Positions 1 to 8,849 of a DNA stretch of 64,000 nt are shown here, in pieces; positions within the stretch are counted from its first letter, which is position 1, and the number at the start of each line of letters is the position of its first letter. The translations under genes and the position numbers were made by a program. This stretch comes from Actinomycetes bacterium (lineage in GTDB: Bacteria; Actinomycetota; Thermoleophilia; Solirubrobacterales; JACPNS01): the NCBI GenBank assembly GCA_023404495.1, contig JAEYBE010000031.1, positions 1 to 64,000 on the forward strand, given 5' to 3'. The notes below the pieces were generated by a model. It saw only the letters and a list, made by a program, of their open reading frames with translations, was not told the origin of the DNA and ran no database searches.

Positions 1-1056
<1,056 letters not shown>

Positions 1057-1175
1057 ATTTTTTCTTCTCCTAGTGAGAAGAAACACACGATCGCCGGCGG
1101 TTTGCGTTTTTCGGCTTCGTTGTTGAACGGTCTGTGCAGTTTTCAGGGCCCGCGTTTGGCGGTCCCGAACAATTT

Positions 1176-1290
<115 letters not shown>

Positions 1291-1299
1291 TCTTCTATG

Positions 1300-1330
1300 A
1301 AAAAGCCGCCGCAAATGGCGGCTTTTTCTT
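1300..1330 (+). terminator. rRNA operon terminator
   Basis: Hairpin AAAAGCCGCC, loop GCAAAT, GGCGGCTTTT, followed by more T residues. It sits 10 nt after 5S and can also end transcription of the convergent minus-strand gene at 1351-2301. Confidence 0.92.
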
Positions 1331-1350
1331 TGCCCAAACGCGCGCGTCCT

Positions 1351-2301
1351 CTACGGCGATTGGATCGCCTTTGGATGGCCTTTGAGCCAACTGCGGAGGG
1401 CATAAAAGCCGGGTCTGACCTCGGCGCCGTTCCAGGAAAGCAGCCCCGAGTCCCACTTGTACGACCGGCGTGACTTGGGCTGCTTGGTTCCGTACCAGCT
1501 GTAGATGTAGGCACGTTTGATCTTGCGGTCTGCGAGCACGTAGCGGAGCGTGTTTCGGAGTCCCTGTGCGGCCCGGCGCTCGTTGTAGCGGTAGACCGAC
1601 TGCAGAGAGACGATCCCGCCGACCTCGGTGAGCCACACCTCACCCGAAACGGCGTCGACGAACCGCTTGGAGGTGCTTCGCTTCCAGCTGCGGTTGCGGT
1701 TGGCGTCGGTGTAGCTGTGAAGGCCCCAAATCTTTGGTTTCTTGGCGTAGCGCTTGAACGTCGCTATCCACGTGAGCATGTTGCTCTGATCGAGGACGTC
1801 GGCCGCGACGATCTTGCATGATGCGCAACGCGTGCGCACTGAATTGAAGTACTGGGCGGCGCGCTTGGGGTTGTCGCGGGTTGGCTGAGAGCGGTGATTC
1901 GCCTCGTTCCAGACCGAGAAATCGCGGACCTTGGGGTAGTTCTTGCGCACGTAGTCGAAGCTCTTGCGGAACGCACCGGTGGTTGGAAGCCTCCTGGGAC
2001 TCCTGATGGACGCGCTGAAAGCGATCAGCGGGCGCACGCCCGCGAGCTCGGCGGCGTCCATCCAGCGTTTGAACTCGAATCGCTCGTCGGCGTGGTGGTA
2101 GAAGTCGTAGGCGACGATCTTCCGCGAGATCTTCGTCTTGAGCTCCAGGTAGTGAGGATCAGCGAACATCTCTGGTGCGTTGTCGCCGATTCCGACCAGC
2201 GGCGTGGCCGCCGCGCCCGTGCCCGGTGTGCCGGCGGTGAGCGCCAGTGACGATGCCACCGCGGCCGCGATTGTCGTAGCTTGTTTGATCCTGTGCTGCA
2301 T
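1351..2301 (-). CDS. Secreted glycoside-hydrolase-like protein (clan GH-A fold)
   Basis: A 316-residue protein with an N-terminal signal peptide (basic start, Ala-rich core, TGAAATP-type cleavage zone near residue 30). The rest looks like a TIM-barrel glycosidase of clan GH-A: a WNEANH motif in mid-protein fits the Asn-Glu acid/base signature, and WLTEVGG further on fits the strand-7 nucleophile Glu. The start is the ATG at 2301, preceded by AGGAAA; an upstream extension in frame would run into the divergent phzF-like gene and lacks protein character. A second protein of the same general type lies at 28448-29917. Family and substrate cannot be assigned from sequence alone; a degraded or non-catalytic barrel is possible. 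It faces the rRNA operon tail to tail and shares its terminator. Confidence 0.75.
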   Translation of the reverse strand: MQHRIKQATTIAAAVASSLALTAGTPGTGAAATPLVGIGDNAPEMFADPHYLELKTKISRKIVAYDFYHHADERFEFKRWMDAAELAGVRPLIAFSASIRSPRRLPTTGAFRKSFDYVRKNYPKVRDFSVWNEANHRSQPTRDNPKRAAQYFNSVRTRCASCKIVAADVLDQSNMLTWIATFKRYAKKPKIWGLHSYTDANRNRSWKRSTSKRFVDAVSGEVWLTEVGGIVSLQSVYRYNERRAAQGLRNTLRYVLADRKIKRAYIYSWYGTKQPKSRRSYKWDSGLLSWNGAEVRPGFYALRSWLKGHPKAIQSP

Positions 2302-2374
2302 AGGTTTCCTGGCCGGTGGCCTGTCCACTCTAGGAACACCCGCCCACGGACCAAGGAGCGCCGGTTTCGGACTG

Positions 2375-2380
2375 TAGGCT
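2375..2380 (+). promoter_or_regulatory. -10 element TAGGCT, leaderless promoter
   Basis: TAGGCT lies 6 nt before the ATG at 2387, with no Shine-Dalgarno sequence between. This spacing places the transcription start at the start codon. Confidence 0.5.
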
Positions 2381-2386
2381 CGCTGC

Positions 2387-3187
2387 ATGCCCGAACAATT
2401 CGTCGTCGATGCCTTCTGCTCAGGCCCTTTCACCGGAAATCCGGCTGCCGTCGTGCCGCTGGAAGCTTGGCTACCGGAATCGACGATGCAGGCGATCGCG
2501 GCGCAGAACAATCTTTCGGAGACGGCATTCTTCGTCGACGGCGATATCCCTGAGCTGCGCTGGTTCACGCCGGCCGCGGAGATCGATCTCTGTGGGCACG
2601 CGACCCTTGCGACAGCGCACGTGCTCTTCTCGGAGCTGAAAGACTCGCGCGAGAGCGTTGAGTTCCAGAGCAAGGGCGGGCCTTTGCGCGTGGGCCGCGC
2701 GGCCGATGGCTACGCGCTCGACTTTCCTGAGATCGAGCTCGCGCCACTCTCGCTGGACGAACCAGAAGTCGCAGCGGCTGCTGCGGCGATAGGCACCGAG
2801 TGCGTCGGCGCATTTCGAGCCGACTGGTTGATCGTCGAGCTCGTGGACGCCGACGCGGTGCGAGGGCTGCGGCCGAACATCGATGCGATCGGGGCGCTCC
2901 CTGGAGGCGATCTGGTCGTCACCGCGCCCGGAAGCGGGGAGTTCGACATCTGCTCGCGCGCTTTCGCGCCCGGTGTGGGCATTCCGGAGGATCCCGTCAC
3001 CGGTTCCGTCCACTGCGCGCTCGTGCCCTTCTGGTCGAAGCGGCTCGGCAAACCTGCGCTGCTCTGCGAGCAGGCATCTGAGCGCGGGGGAGTGCTCACC
3101 GGTCAATGGCGGGCCGCCGATTCGCGTGTCGATCTGATTGGGGCCTGTCGGACTTTCTTGCGCGGAGAGATTGACGTTTCCGGCTAG
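2387..3187 (+). CDS. PhzF family isomerase/epimerase-like protein
   Basis: A 266-residue protein of the PhzF family, two-domain relatives of diaminopimelate epimerase. Diagnostic segments are the N-terminal VDAFCSGPFTGNPAAVV, the catalytic Glu in NLSETAF (about residue 45), IDLCGHATLATAHVL and, near the C-terminus, GIPEDPVTGSVHCALVPFW. In PhzF the Glu carries out acid-base isomerisation, but most family members have no known substrate. The ATG at 2387 gives the standard PhzF start. No phenazine genes are nearby, so a phenazine role is unlikely. Its last 4 bp overlap the stop of the convergent P-type ATPase gene. Confidence 0.9.
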   Translation: MPEQFVVDAFCSGPFTGNPAAVVPLEAWLPESTMQAIAAQNNLSETAFFVDGDIPELRWFTPAAEIDLCGHATLATAHVLFSELKDSRESVEFQSKGGPLRVGRAADGYALDFPEIELAPLSLDEPEVAAAAAAIGTECVGAFRADWLIVELVDADAVRGLRPNIDAIGALPGGDLVVTAPGSGEFDICSRAFAPGVGIPEDPVTGSVHCALVPFWSKRLGKPALLCEQASERGGVLTGQWRAADSRVDLIGACRTFLRGEIDVSG

Positions 3188-4998
3188 CGCAGCGCGCGCA
3201 GCGCGTTGAGGATCACCGCGACATCGATGCCCTCTTGGAGCAGGGCGCCGGCGACAGGCGGGATCATCCCAACCGCCGCGAAACCCATCGCGACAACGCT
3301 GAGGCCGATCCCGACGAGCACACTCTCCAGGGCAATCCGCTGTGAGCGCCGACCGATGTGGATCGCCTCGACGACGCGACCCACTTCCGGCACGGTGATC
3401 ACCGCGTCGGCGGCCTCGGCCGACGCCGTGACGCCCGCGGTCGACATCGCGACTCCGACGTCGGCAAGCGCGAGGGCCGGGGCGTCATTGATTCCATCCC
3501 CGACCATCACCACCGGCCGGGCATCTGGGTCGCGTTGGAACTCGCGGACCGTCTCAACCTTGTCGCTGGGCGACTGTTCTGCTCGCACTTCGCTGATCCC
3601 GGCACGCTCAGCGATGTAGTGCGCGGTTTGTTCGTGGTCACCGGTCAGCATCGCGACGCGCTTGACACCCTCTGCCTCGAGCGCCGGTTGCAGCGATGCC
3701 GCATCTTCTCTCAGCTGATCTGCCAAGAGGATCGTTCCGGCGAACTGTCCGTCGACTGCAACGAACACGTGCGCGTGGCGCGCGTCGGCGCTCATCGGCG
3801 CGGGCAGGGCGCCGGCCGTGTGCTCGGCAAGCAATTGCCGGGTGCCGACTGCGACAGCGCGCCCGTCAAGAGTCCCGACGATGCCCTCGCCTGGAACCTC
3901 CTCGACGGCCGTTGGCAGTCCGAGCTCGAGCGCGCGCGAACGAGCGGAGGTCACCAGCGATTCCGCCAGCACGTGGGTCGACATCTGATCGAGAGAAGCC
4001 GCCAACCGCAGGACCTCATCGCCGTCGAACCCGTCCTGCGTGCGGATGCTCTCGATCCGAGGCTGCCCGAGCGTCAAAGTCCCGGTCTTGTCGAGCAGTA
4101 CGCTCCGCGCCCGTCCGAGCACTTCGACCGCACCGCCGCTCTTGACGATGATTCCGCGCGCTGCTGCCCGGGAGATACCGGCGATGAAGGCGATCGGCGC
4201 AGCGAGGATCAGCGGACACGGCGTGGCGACGACCAGGACAGCCAGGAAGCGGATCGACTCACCGGAGATCGCCCAGGCCAATCCGCCGATCGTCAACGTG
4301 ACGATCAGCAGGACCACGGCGAAACGATCTGCCATGCGGACGAACGGGGCTCGATCCCCCTCGGCGGCGCGAACAAGGGCGATCAGTCGCTCGTAGGAAG
4401 AGTCGGCCGCGGTCGCCGCCGCGCGCAGCTCAAAGGGATCGCCGCCGTTGACGGTGCCGCTGCGGATGCGGCCGCCGGCGGCGTGGTCGACGGGCATCGA
4501 TTCGCCAGTCAGCGCCGACTCATCGACACTCGCGCGGTGCGACTCGAGGACGCCGTCCACGGGCACCACCTCTGCGGCTCTCACGGAGATCAAGTCGCCG
4601 ACCGCGATGCTTGAGACGGGCACTTCCTCGATGCGCCCGTCGACCAACCGGTGAGCGGTGCGTGGCGCGCGTTCGAGCAGCGCTCGGAGTTCACGTCGCG
4701 AGCGCCCGGCGGCCCAGTCCTCGAGCGCGTTGCCCCCGCTGAGCATCAAGGCGATCACGGCGCCCGCCAGATACTGCTCCATGATCAGCGCGGTCGCCAT
4801 CGCAAGTAGCGCGATCGAATCGACGCCCAGTCGGCCCGCGCGCAGTGTGCGGGCCACAGCGATCGTCTCGGGCACGATCAATAGGACGATCACGGCCGCC
4901 CAAACGAAATCCGCGGCGTCGTCCTCGCCGGCGAGTGCCAGCGCCGCTCCCAGGACAACCCCGGCCAGAGCCGCGAATGCGAGTTGGCGCGGTTTCAT
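3184..4998 (-). CDS. Heavy-metal-translocating P-type ATPase (P1B type)
   Basis: A 604-residue membrane ATPase with the full set of P-type motifs: actuator TGES (about residue 168), phosphorylation loop DKTGTLT (about 305), MLTGD and the hinge GDGINDAPALA near the C-terminus. The membrane metal motif is TPCPLI rather than CPC, CPH or SPC. The N-terminus has paired membrane helices but no HMA (GMTCxxC) domain, so it is a short P1B pump. Metal specificity cannot be read from the motif with confidence; Zn/Cd/Co export is a reasonable guess. No metal-responsive regulator is adjacent. The start ATG at 4998 has a TAGGCT -10 box 6 nt upstream. Confidence 0.9.
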   Translation of the reverse strand: MKPRQLAFAALAGVVLGAALALAGEDDAADFVWAAVIVLLIVPETIAVARTLRAGRLGVDSIALLAMATALIMEQYLAGAVIALMLSGGNALEDWAAGRSRRELRALLERAPRTAHRLVDGRIEEVPVSSIAVGDLISVRAAEVVPVDGVLESHRASVDESALTGESMPVDHAAGGRIRSGTVNGGDPFELRAAATAADSSYERLIALVRAAEGDRAPFVRMADRFAVVLLIVTLTIGGLAWAISGESIRFLAVLVVATPCPLILAAPIAFIAGISRAAARGIIVKSGGAVEVLGRARSVLLDKTGTLTLGQPRIESIRTQDGFDGDEVLRLAASLDQMSTHVLAESLVTSARSRALELGLPTAVEEVPGEGIVGTLDGRAVAVGTRQLLAEHTAGALPAPMSADARHAHVFVAVDGQFAGTILLADQLREDAASLQPALEAEGVKRVAMLTGDHEQTAHYIAERAGISEVRAEQSPSDKVETVREFQRDPDARPVVMVGDGINDAPALALADVGVAMSTAGVTASAEAADAVITVPEVGRVVEAIHIGRRSQRIALESVLVGIGLSVVAMGFAAVGMIPPVAGALLQEGIDVAVILNALRALR

Positions 4999-5004
4999 GC
5001 CGCA

Positions 5005-5010
5005 AGCCTA
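5005..5010 (-). promoter_or_regulatory. -10 element TAGGCT, leaderless promoter
   Basis: Read on the minus strand, TAGGCT is followed by 6 nt (TGCGGC) and then the ATG of the P-type ATPase at 4998. No ribosome-binding site is present. Confidence 0.5.
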
Positions 5011-5037
5011 GAGTCGGCGTGCGGCGTCAAGGGTGGA

Positions 5038-5268
5038 CTAGCCTCGAACGCGTTCGCGCGCAAACTTGCGATCGCGGGCGCGGGGCAGCGAGCACTCGAT
5101 CTCACGCGAGCGGACGCCTTGCGACCATTCGATGTCTCGGGCCCAGATGTCGCGCTGATCGACCGGCCGGCGTGGCAGGTCGGTCACCACGCGGTACTCG
5201 CCGAGTGTCGCGAAGTCGATCACGAGATCGAGGCTCTTGACGAAGCGGTTGTCGGGGGATGCCTTCAT
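5038..5268 (-). CDS. Small unrecognised protein behind a LexA box
   Basis: A 76-residue basic protein that I do not recognise. It is hydrophilic, with no signal peptide or membrane segment; the middle (LDLVIDFATLGEYRVVTDL) looks like a strand-rich core and the C-terminus is Arg-rich (about a quarter of the last 30 residues). The start ATG at 5268 has a strong AGGAG 7 nt upstream, unlike the leaderless genes around it. About 30 nt above the start lies a LexA-type box (5297-5310), followed by an extended -10 candidate TGCTATGGA. This suggests SOS induction. The gene is divergent from 5374-5697, which has its own LexA box. Its role is unknown; a DNA-damage checkpoint or nucleic-acid-binding function would be a guess. 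Confidence 0.6.
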   Translation of the reverse strand: MKASPDNRFVKSLDLVIDFATLGEYRVVTDLPRRPVDQRDIWARDIEWSQGVRSREIECSLPRARDRKFARERVRG

Positions 5269-5296
5269 TTGTCTGCTCCTTCGGGTTTCCATAGCA

Positions 5297-5310
5297 AGAA
5301 CGTATGTTCG
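5297..5310. promoter_or_regulatory. LexA (SOS) box 1
   Basis: On the minus strand the site reads CGAACATACGTTCT, matching the Gram-positive/actinobacterial LexA consensus CGAACRNRYGTTYC at all but the last position. It is directly upstream of an extended -10 for the 5038-5268 gene. Confidence 0.7.
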
Positions 5311-5340
5311 TATCATTGGGACGCACGCGGACGGAAAAGA

Positions 5341-5354
5341 CGAACATCTGTTCG
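5341..5354. promoter_or_regulatory. LexA (SOS) box 2
   Basis: CGAACATCTGTTCG has perfect CGAAC/GTTCG half-sites with a 4-nt spacer. It ends 6 nt before the TAGATT -10 box of the 5374-5697 gene, so bound LexA would cover the promoter spacer. Its centre is 44 bp from box 1. Confidence 0.75.
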
Positions 5355-5360
5355 TGCGGG

Positions 5361-5366
5361 TAGATT
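5361..5366 (+). promoter_or_regulatory. -10 element TAGATT, leaderless SOS promoter
   Basis: TAGATT lies 7 nt before the GTG at 5374 and just downstream of LexA box 2. No Shine-Dalgarno is present, so the start codon is probably the transcript's first codon. Confidence 0.5.
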
Positions 5367-5373
5367 CTGCGTT

Positions 5374-5697
5374 GTGAGTGGCGAAAAACCCCTTGAGAAT
5401 GCGGTTTGCGCGCGCTGCGGCGTTGCAATCGATCCTGCAGATCACTTCGAGATTTGCGATCTGAGCGGGGATTTGCGGGCGTATCTGTGTCGCACCGAGC
5501 ACATCGTGGCCTGGGTGCTCCGAGGAGCCGCGTGGCAACTTGAGCGGCCATGGGAGTTCGATCCAGACGAGCGCACGTCTAACGGTCCGGTGGTGCTTGT
5601 GCGGCGACGTGATGGGCGGGAACTATCGCGTGAATTCGGCGGAACCGACGAGCTGCGATCGTGGGCTTCCGGCGGGGGCTTCTGGTCCCAGGGCTGA
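5374..5697 (+). CDS. Small putative zinc-binding protein behind a LexA box
   Basis: A 107-residue protein that I do not recognise. Four candidate metal ligands sit in the first 43 residues: C12-x2-C15, then C28, then C39-x3-H43. The last pair is followed by an aromatic segment (VAWVLRGAAW), which resembles TRASH/treble-clef zinc folds. The C-terminal half is charged and ends GGGFWSQG. The GTG at 5374 is chosen because the -10 box TAGATT lies 7 nt upstream and a perfect CGAAC/GTTCG LexA site overlaps the promoter; longer in-frame starts would cross both. It is divergent from the other small SOS-type gene. Function is unknown; DNA-damage-induced expression is the only supported clue. Confidence 0.6.
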   Translation: MSGEKPLENAVCARCGVAIDPADHFEICDLSGDLRAYLCRTEHIVAWVLRGAAWQLERPWEFDPDERTSNGPVVLVRRRDGRELSREFGGTDELRSWASGGGFWSQG

Positions 5698-5873
5698 CGA
5701 AACAGCAGCCGCTCGCAGGGTTATGCGCGACTCCAACCGAATATTCAAGCGTGCGTGTTAGCCTCAAAAACGGACTAGAAACAGGCGTATTCCACGGGCC
5801 CGCGGACTCGATCGACATCGAGCCGCACGTGAGGCGAGCGGCCCGAATCACAGCGCGTCAAGGAGACCGCAAG

Positions 5874-7172
5874 GTGCAGAAACTCGTAATCGAAGGCGGC
5901 CAGCCGCTCTCAGGGACAATCGTTCCCGCCGGCAACAAGAACGCGGCCCTGCCGTGCATCGCCGCCGCCCTCCTGACGGACGAAGAGGTCGTGCTCGAGA
6001 ACGTCCCGCGGATCCGCGACGTTGACGCGATGCTGGCCCTGCTCGAGAATCTCGGCGTGACGGTCGAGTGGCGAAGCGATCACGAATTGGTGATGTGCGC
6101 CGCCGGCGTCGATCACCAGGACGTGGACCAAGAGCTCGCCAACCGGATTCGCGCGTCATTCCTGCTTGCCGGACCACTGCTCGCACGCTTTGGCCGGGCT
6201 GAAATGCCGCCGCCCGGCGGAGACGTGATCGGCCGCCGCCGGCTCGACCCGCACCTCGACGCTTTTCGCGCCCTCGGAGCACAGGTCGACGTCGACCGCT
6301 GGATCACGTTGAGTACGCCAGACGGTCTGCGCTCCTGCGATTTCATGATGGACGAGCCGTCGGTGATGGCCACCGAGAACGCGCTGCTCGCAGCGTCGAT
6401 GGCGCCGGGCGAGACGATCATCCGCAACGCCGCCTGCGAGCCGCACGTCCAGAACGTTGCCCGAATGCTCGTCTCGATGGGCGTGGAAATATCTGGAATC
6501 GGCTCGAACGTGATGCATGTGCAGGGCGCAGACAAGCTTCGCGGAACGCGCTTTCGCATCGGTCCCGACCACATCGAGGTCGGCAGCTTCATTGCGCTGG
6601 CCGCCGCGACGGGCGGCGAGCTGCGGATCAAGGATTCCGGTCCGGCCGACCTGCGCATGACCAGGCTCGGTTTCGAGCGTCTCGGCGTGCGCATCGAGTT
6701 CGACGGCGAGGACACGATCGTCCCGGCAGATCAGGAAATGATCGTCAAGAACGACGCCGGCGAAATGATGCCGAAGATCGAAGACGGCCCTTGGCCGGCG
6801 TTCCCTGCCGACCTCACGAGCATCGCGCTGGCACTTGCCACGCAATCGCACGGCGGGATCATGATCCACGAGAAGATGTTCGAGAACCGGCTCTTCTTTG
6901 TCGACAAGCTCGTTGCGATGGGCGCGAACATCACGCTTTGCGATCCGCACCGCGCGATCATCATCGGTCGCTCGCAGCTCCGCGGCGAGCGCCTTGAGAG
7001 TCCCGACATCCGCGCGGGTATGGCGCTGCTGATCGCTGCGCTCTGCGCCAAGGGAACCTCGGAGATCGGCAACATCCGGCAAATTGACCGTGGTTACGAG
7101 AACATCGACCAGCGTCTGCGCGATCTCGGCGCTCATATCGAGCGCGTTTCAACCGAGCCGGTCCCCGCGTAG
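5874..7172 (+). CDS. murA: UDP-N-acetylglucosamine 1-carboxyvinyltransferase with Asp in place of catalytic Cys
   Basis: A 432-residue EPSP-synthase-fold enzyme that transfers enolpyruvate from PEP to UDP-GlcNAc, the first committed step of peptidoglycan synthesis in the cytoplasm. GNKNAALP places Lys22 and Asn23 as in E. coli MurA. The active-site loop reads PPPGGDVIG: the usual Cys is Asp117 (codon GAC at 6222-6224). The same Cys-to-Asp change in mycobacterial MurA keeps activity but blocks fosfomycin alkylation. The GTG start at 5874 has AAGGAGA 8 nt upstream. A TAGCCT near 5760 may be the promoter, giving a leader of about 100 nt. The gene precedes the his run by 13 nt and may be co-transcribed with it. 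Confidence 0.95.
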   Translation: MQKLVIEGGQPLSGTIVPAGNKNAALPCIAAALLTDEEVVLENVPRIRDVDAMLALLENLGVTVEWRSDHELVMCAAGVDHQDVDQELANRIRASFLLAGPLLARFGRAEMPPPGGDVIGRRRLDPHLDAFRALGAQVDVDRWITLSTPDGLRSCDFMMDEPSVMATENALLAASMAPGETIIRNAACEPHVQNVARMLVSMGVEISGIGSNVMHVQGADKLRGTRFRIGPDHIEVGSFIALAAATGGELRIKDSGPADLRMTRLGFERLGVRIEFDGEDTIVPADQEMIVKNDAGEMMPKIEDGPWPAFPADLTSIALALATQSHGGIMIHEKMFENRLFFVDKLVAMGANITLCDPHRAIIIGRSQLRGERLESPDIRAGMALLIAALCAKGTSEIGNIRQIDRGYENIDQRLRDLGAHIERVSTEPVPA

Positions 7173-7185
7173 TCTTTGCTGACCA

Positions 7186-8184
7186 ATGAGCTCGGCCGAT
7201 CCCAACAGCCTGGGCGGCGAAGTGCTGCCCGAGACGATTCCAGTCCCGATGGGGACTCGCGACGTGCTGCCAGAAGAGATGGCAGAGCTACGCGCAATCT
7301 CCGCGAGCGCGCTAGCCGTCTTCACAGAAGCCGGCTACGGCGAAGTGGCAACCCCGGCTCTGGAGTACGAGCAGTCGATGCGACGCGGCGGTGCGGACCT
7401 GCTGAGTAACGCCTACCGCGTTCCAGACAAAGACGGCCAAGTCCTGACGATGCGATTCGACTCGACCGTTCCGATCGCTCGCCTGGCAGCGACGCGATAC
7501 GCCACCGCGGAGCCGCCCCTGCGCTTTTGTTACATGCAGCACGTCTACCGGGCGATCGAGCCCAAGCGCGCGCAATCGCGGCAGTTTCTGCAACTCGGAA
7601 TGGAGCTCCTGGGGATGCCCGCGCCCAACGGGGACGCCGAGGCGATCGAGCTCCTGGTCAAGGTCCTGCGCGCCGCGGGACTGTCGAATTTCCGAATTGC
7701 AGTCGGCGACGTCTCGTTCTTTGATCAGCGCCTTGCCGCGGCCGGAGTCGCCGGTCAGCTGCGCGAACGAGTCTTGAGCGAGCTGCACGCCCGCGACCTG
7801 GTCGGCTTTCGGCGCGCCCTGTCGGCGGGCGAGATCCCGGCGGAGGCTCGCCAAGCACTCGAAGAGCTGGCCGTGGCGCGTGGCGGGCGGGACCTGCTCG
7901 AGCGCGAGGGTGCCGACCACCTGCTTGAACTCGATGGCCTGCTGGCGAGTGCTGGAGTCCAGGACCAGGTCATCTATGACCTCGGGCTCGTTCGCGAACT
8001 CAATTACTACACCGGTACGGTGCTCGAGGTGTATGCCCCGTCGAGCGGCTTCCCGCTAGGCGGCGGCGGCCGCTACGACAACCTTGTGGGGCGCTTTGGC
8101 CGCGAGCTCGCGGCCTTTGGCTTCTCGCTCAACATGGAGCGCCTGCACCTGGCACTGCTTGCCGAACAGGAGGCCAGCAAGTGA
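7186..8184 (+). CDS. hisZ: ATP phosphoribosyltransferase regulatory subunit
   Basis: A 332-residue class II aminoacyl-tRNA-synthetase paralogue. It has the histidyl-tRNA-synthetase catalytic core (PMGTRDVLPEE at the N-terminus, TMRFDSTVPIAR, GMELLG, GGGGRYDNLVG) but stops before an anticodon-binding domain, which is the HisZ pattern. HisZ forms a hetero-octamer with short-form HisG and gives it histidine feedback control. The next gene is a short hisG, starting within the hisZ stop codon, so the pair is translationally coupled. A true HisS is excluded by length and context. Confidence 0.92.
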   Translation: MSSADPNSLGGEVLPETIPVPMGTRDVLPEEMAELRAISASALAVFTEAGYGEVATPALEYEQSMRRGGADLLSNAYRVPDKDGQVLTMRFDSTVPIARLAATRYATAEPPLRFCYMQHVYRAIEPKRAQSRQFLQLGMELLGMPAPNGDAEAIELLVKVLRAAGLSNFRIAVGDVSFFDQRLAAAGVAGQLRERVLSELHARDLVGFRRALSAGEIPAEARQALEELAVARGGRDLLEREGADHLLELDGLLASAGVQDQVIYDLGLVRELNYYTGTVLEVYAPSSGFPLGGGGRYDNLVGRFGRELAAFGFSLNMERLHLALLAEQEASK

Positions 8185-8837
8185 ACGACTCGCCGGTGAT
8201 CGCCGCGGTGCCTAGGGGCACGCTCATGCCGCGCAGTCTCGAGCTGCTCGAGGGAATCGGCTTCGATGTCGCCGAGGTGCGCGAGAACGACCGCAAGCTC
8301 TTCTTCGATCAGCAGAACTTGATCACGATGCGGCCCAGTGACGTTCCGACCTACGTCGAGCGTGGTGTCGCCGATATCGGGATCGCCGGCAAGGACGTGC
8401 TGATGGAGCAGGCCGATCGCGACCTCTACGAGGTGCTCGATCTCGACTTCGGCGCGTGCAGCATGGTTGTGGCGATCGTCGAGGGCGACGACCACGCCAG
8501 CGATGCCGCGCTGCGCCGGCGGGGCACGCTTCGTGTGGCGACGAAGTACCCGAAGATCGCCCAGCGCTACTTCGCACAGACCGGCCGCCAGGTCGAGCTC
8601 GTCGAGGTCAAGGGTTCAGTTGAGCTGGCCGCGATCGCCGGCCTCGCCGACGCGATCGTCGATCTCACCGCCACCGGCACAACCTTGCGTGAGAACGGTC
8701 TCGTCGTCAGCGAGCAGATCGCCGACTGCACTGCCCGCCTGATCGTCAATCCCGGCGCCTATCGCTTGAAGTCGCAGCAGATCGACGAGATAGTCGCCAA
8801 GCTTTCGGCGCTCGTACCGCCTGCGGCGGGCGACTAG
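8181..8837 (+). CDS. hisG: ATP phosphoribosyltransferase, short form
   Basis: A 218-residue catalytic subunit that condenses ATP and PRPP to phosphoribosyl-ATP, the first step of histidine synthesis. AAVPRGTL at the start, the internal DIGIAGKDVL and the PRPP-binding segment DLTATGTTLRENGL are typical. It lacks the C-terminal ACT-like regulatory domain of long HisG, which fits the adjacent hisZ. The GTG start overlaps the hisZ stop (GTGA). Confidence 0.95.
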   Translation: MNDSPVIAAVPRGTLMPRSLELLEGIGFDVAEVRENDRKLFFDQQNLITMRPSDVPTYVERGVADIGIAGKDVLMEQADRDLYEVLDLDFGACSMVVAIVEGDDHASDAALRRRGTLRVATKYPKIAQRYFAQTGRQVELVEVKGSVELAAIAGLADAIVDLTATGTTLRENGLVVSEQIADCTARLIVNPGAYRLKSQQIDEIVAKLSALVPPAAGD

Positions 8838-8849
8838 GAGGACCGGCCA

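Noticed and set aside
2387..3187. PhzF-like gene as part of a phenazine pathway
   Set aside because: No other phz genes are near; the PhzF family is broad and mostly uncharacterised.
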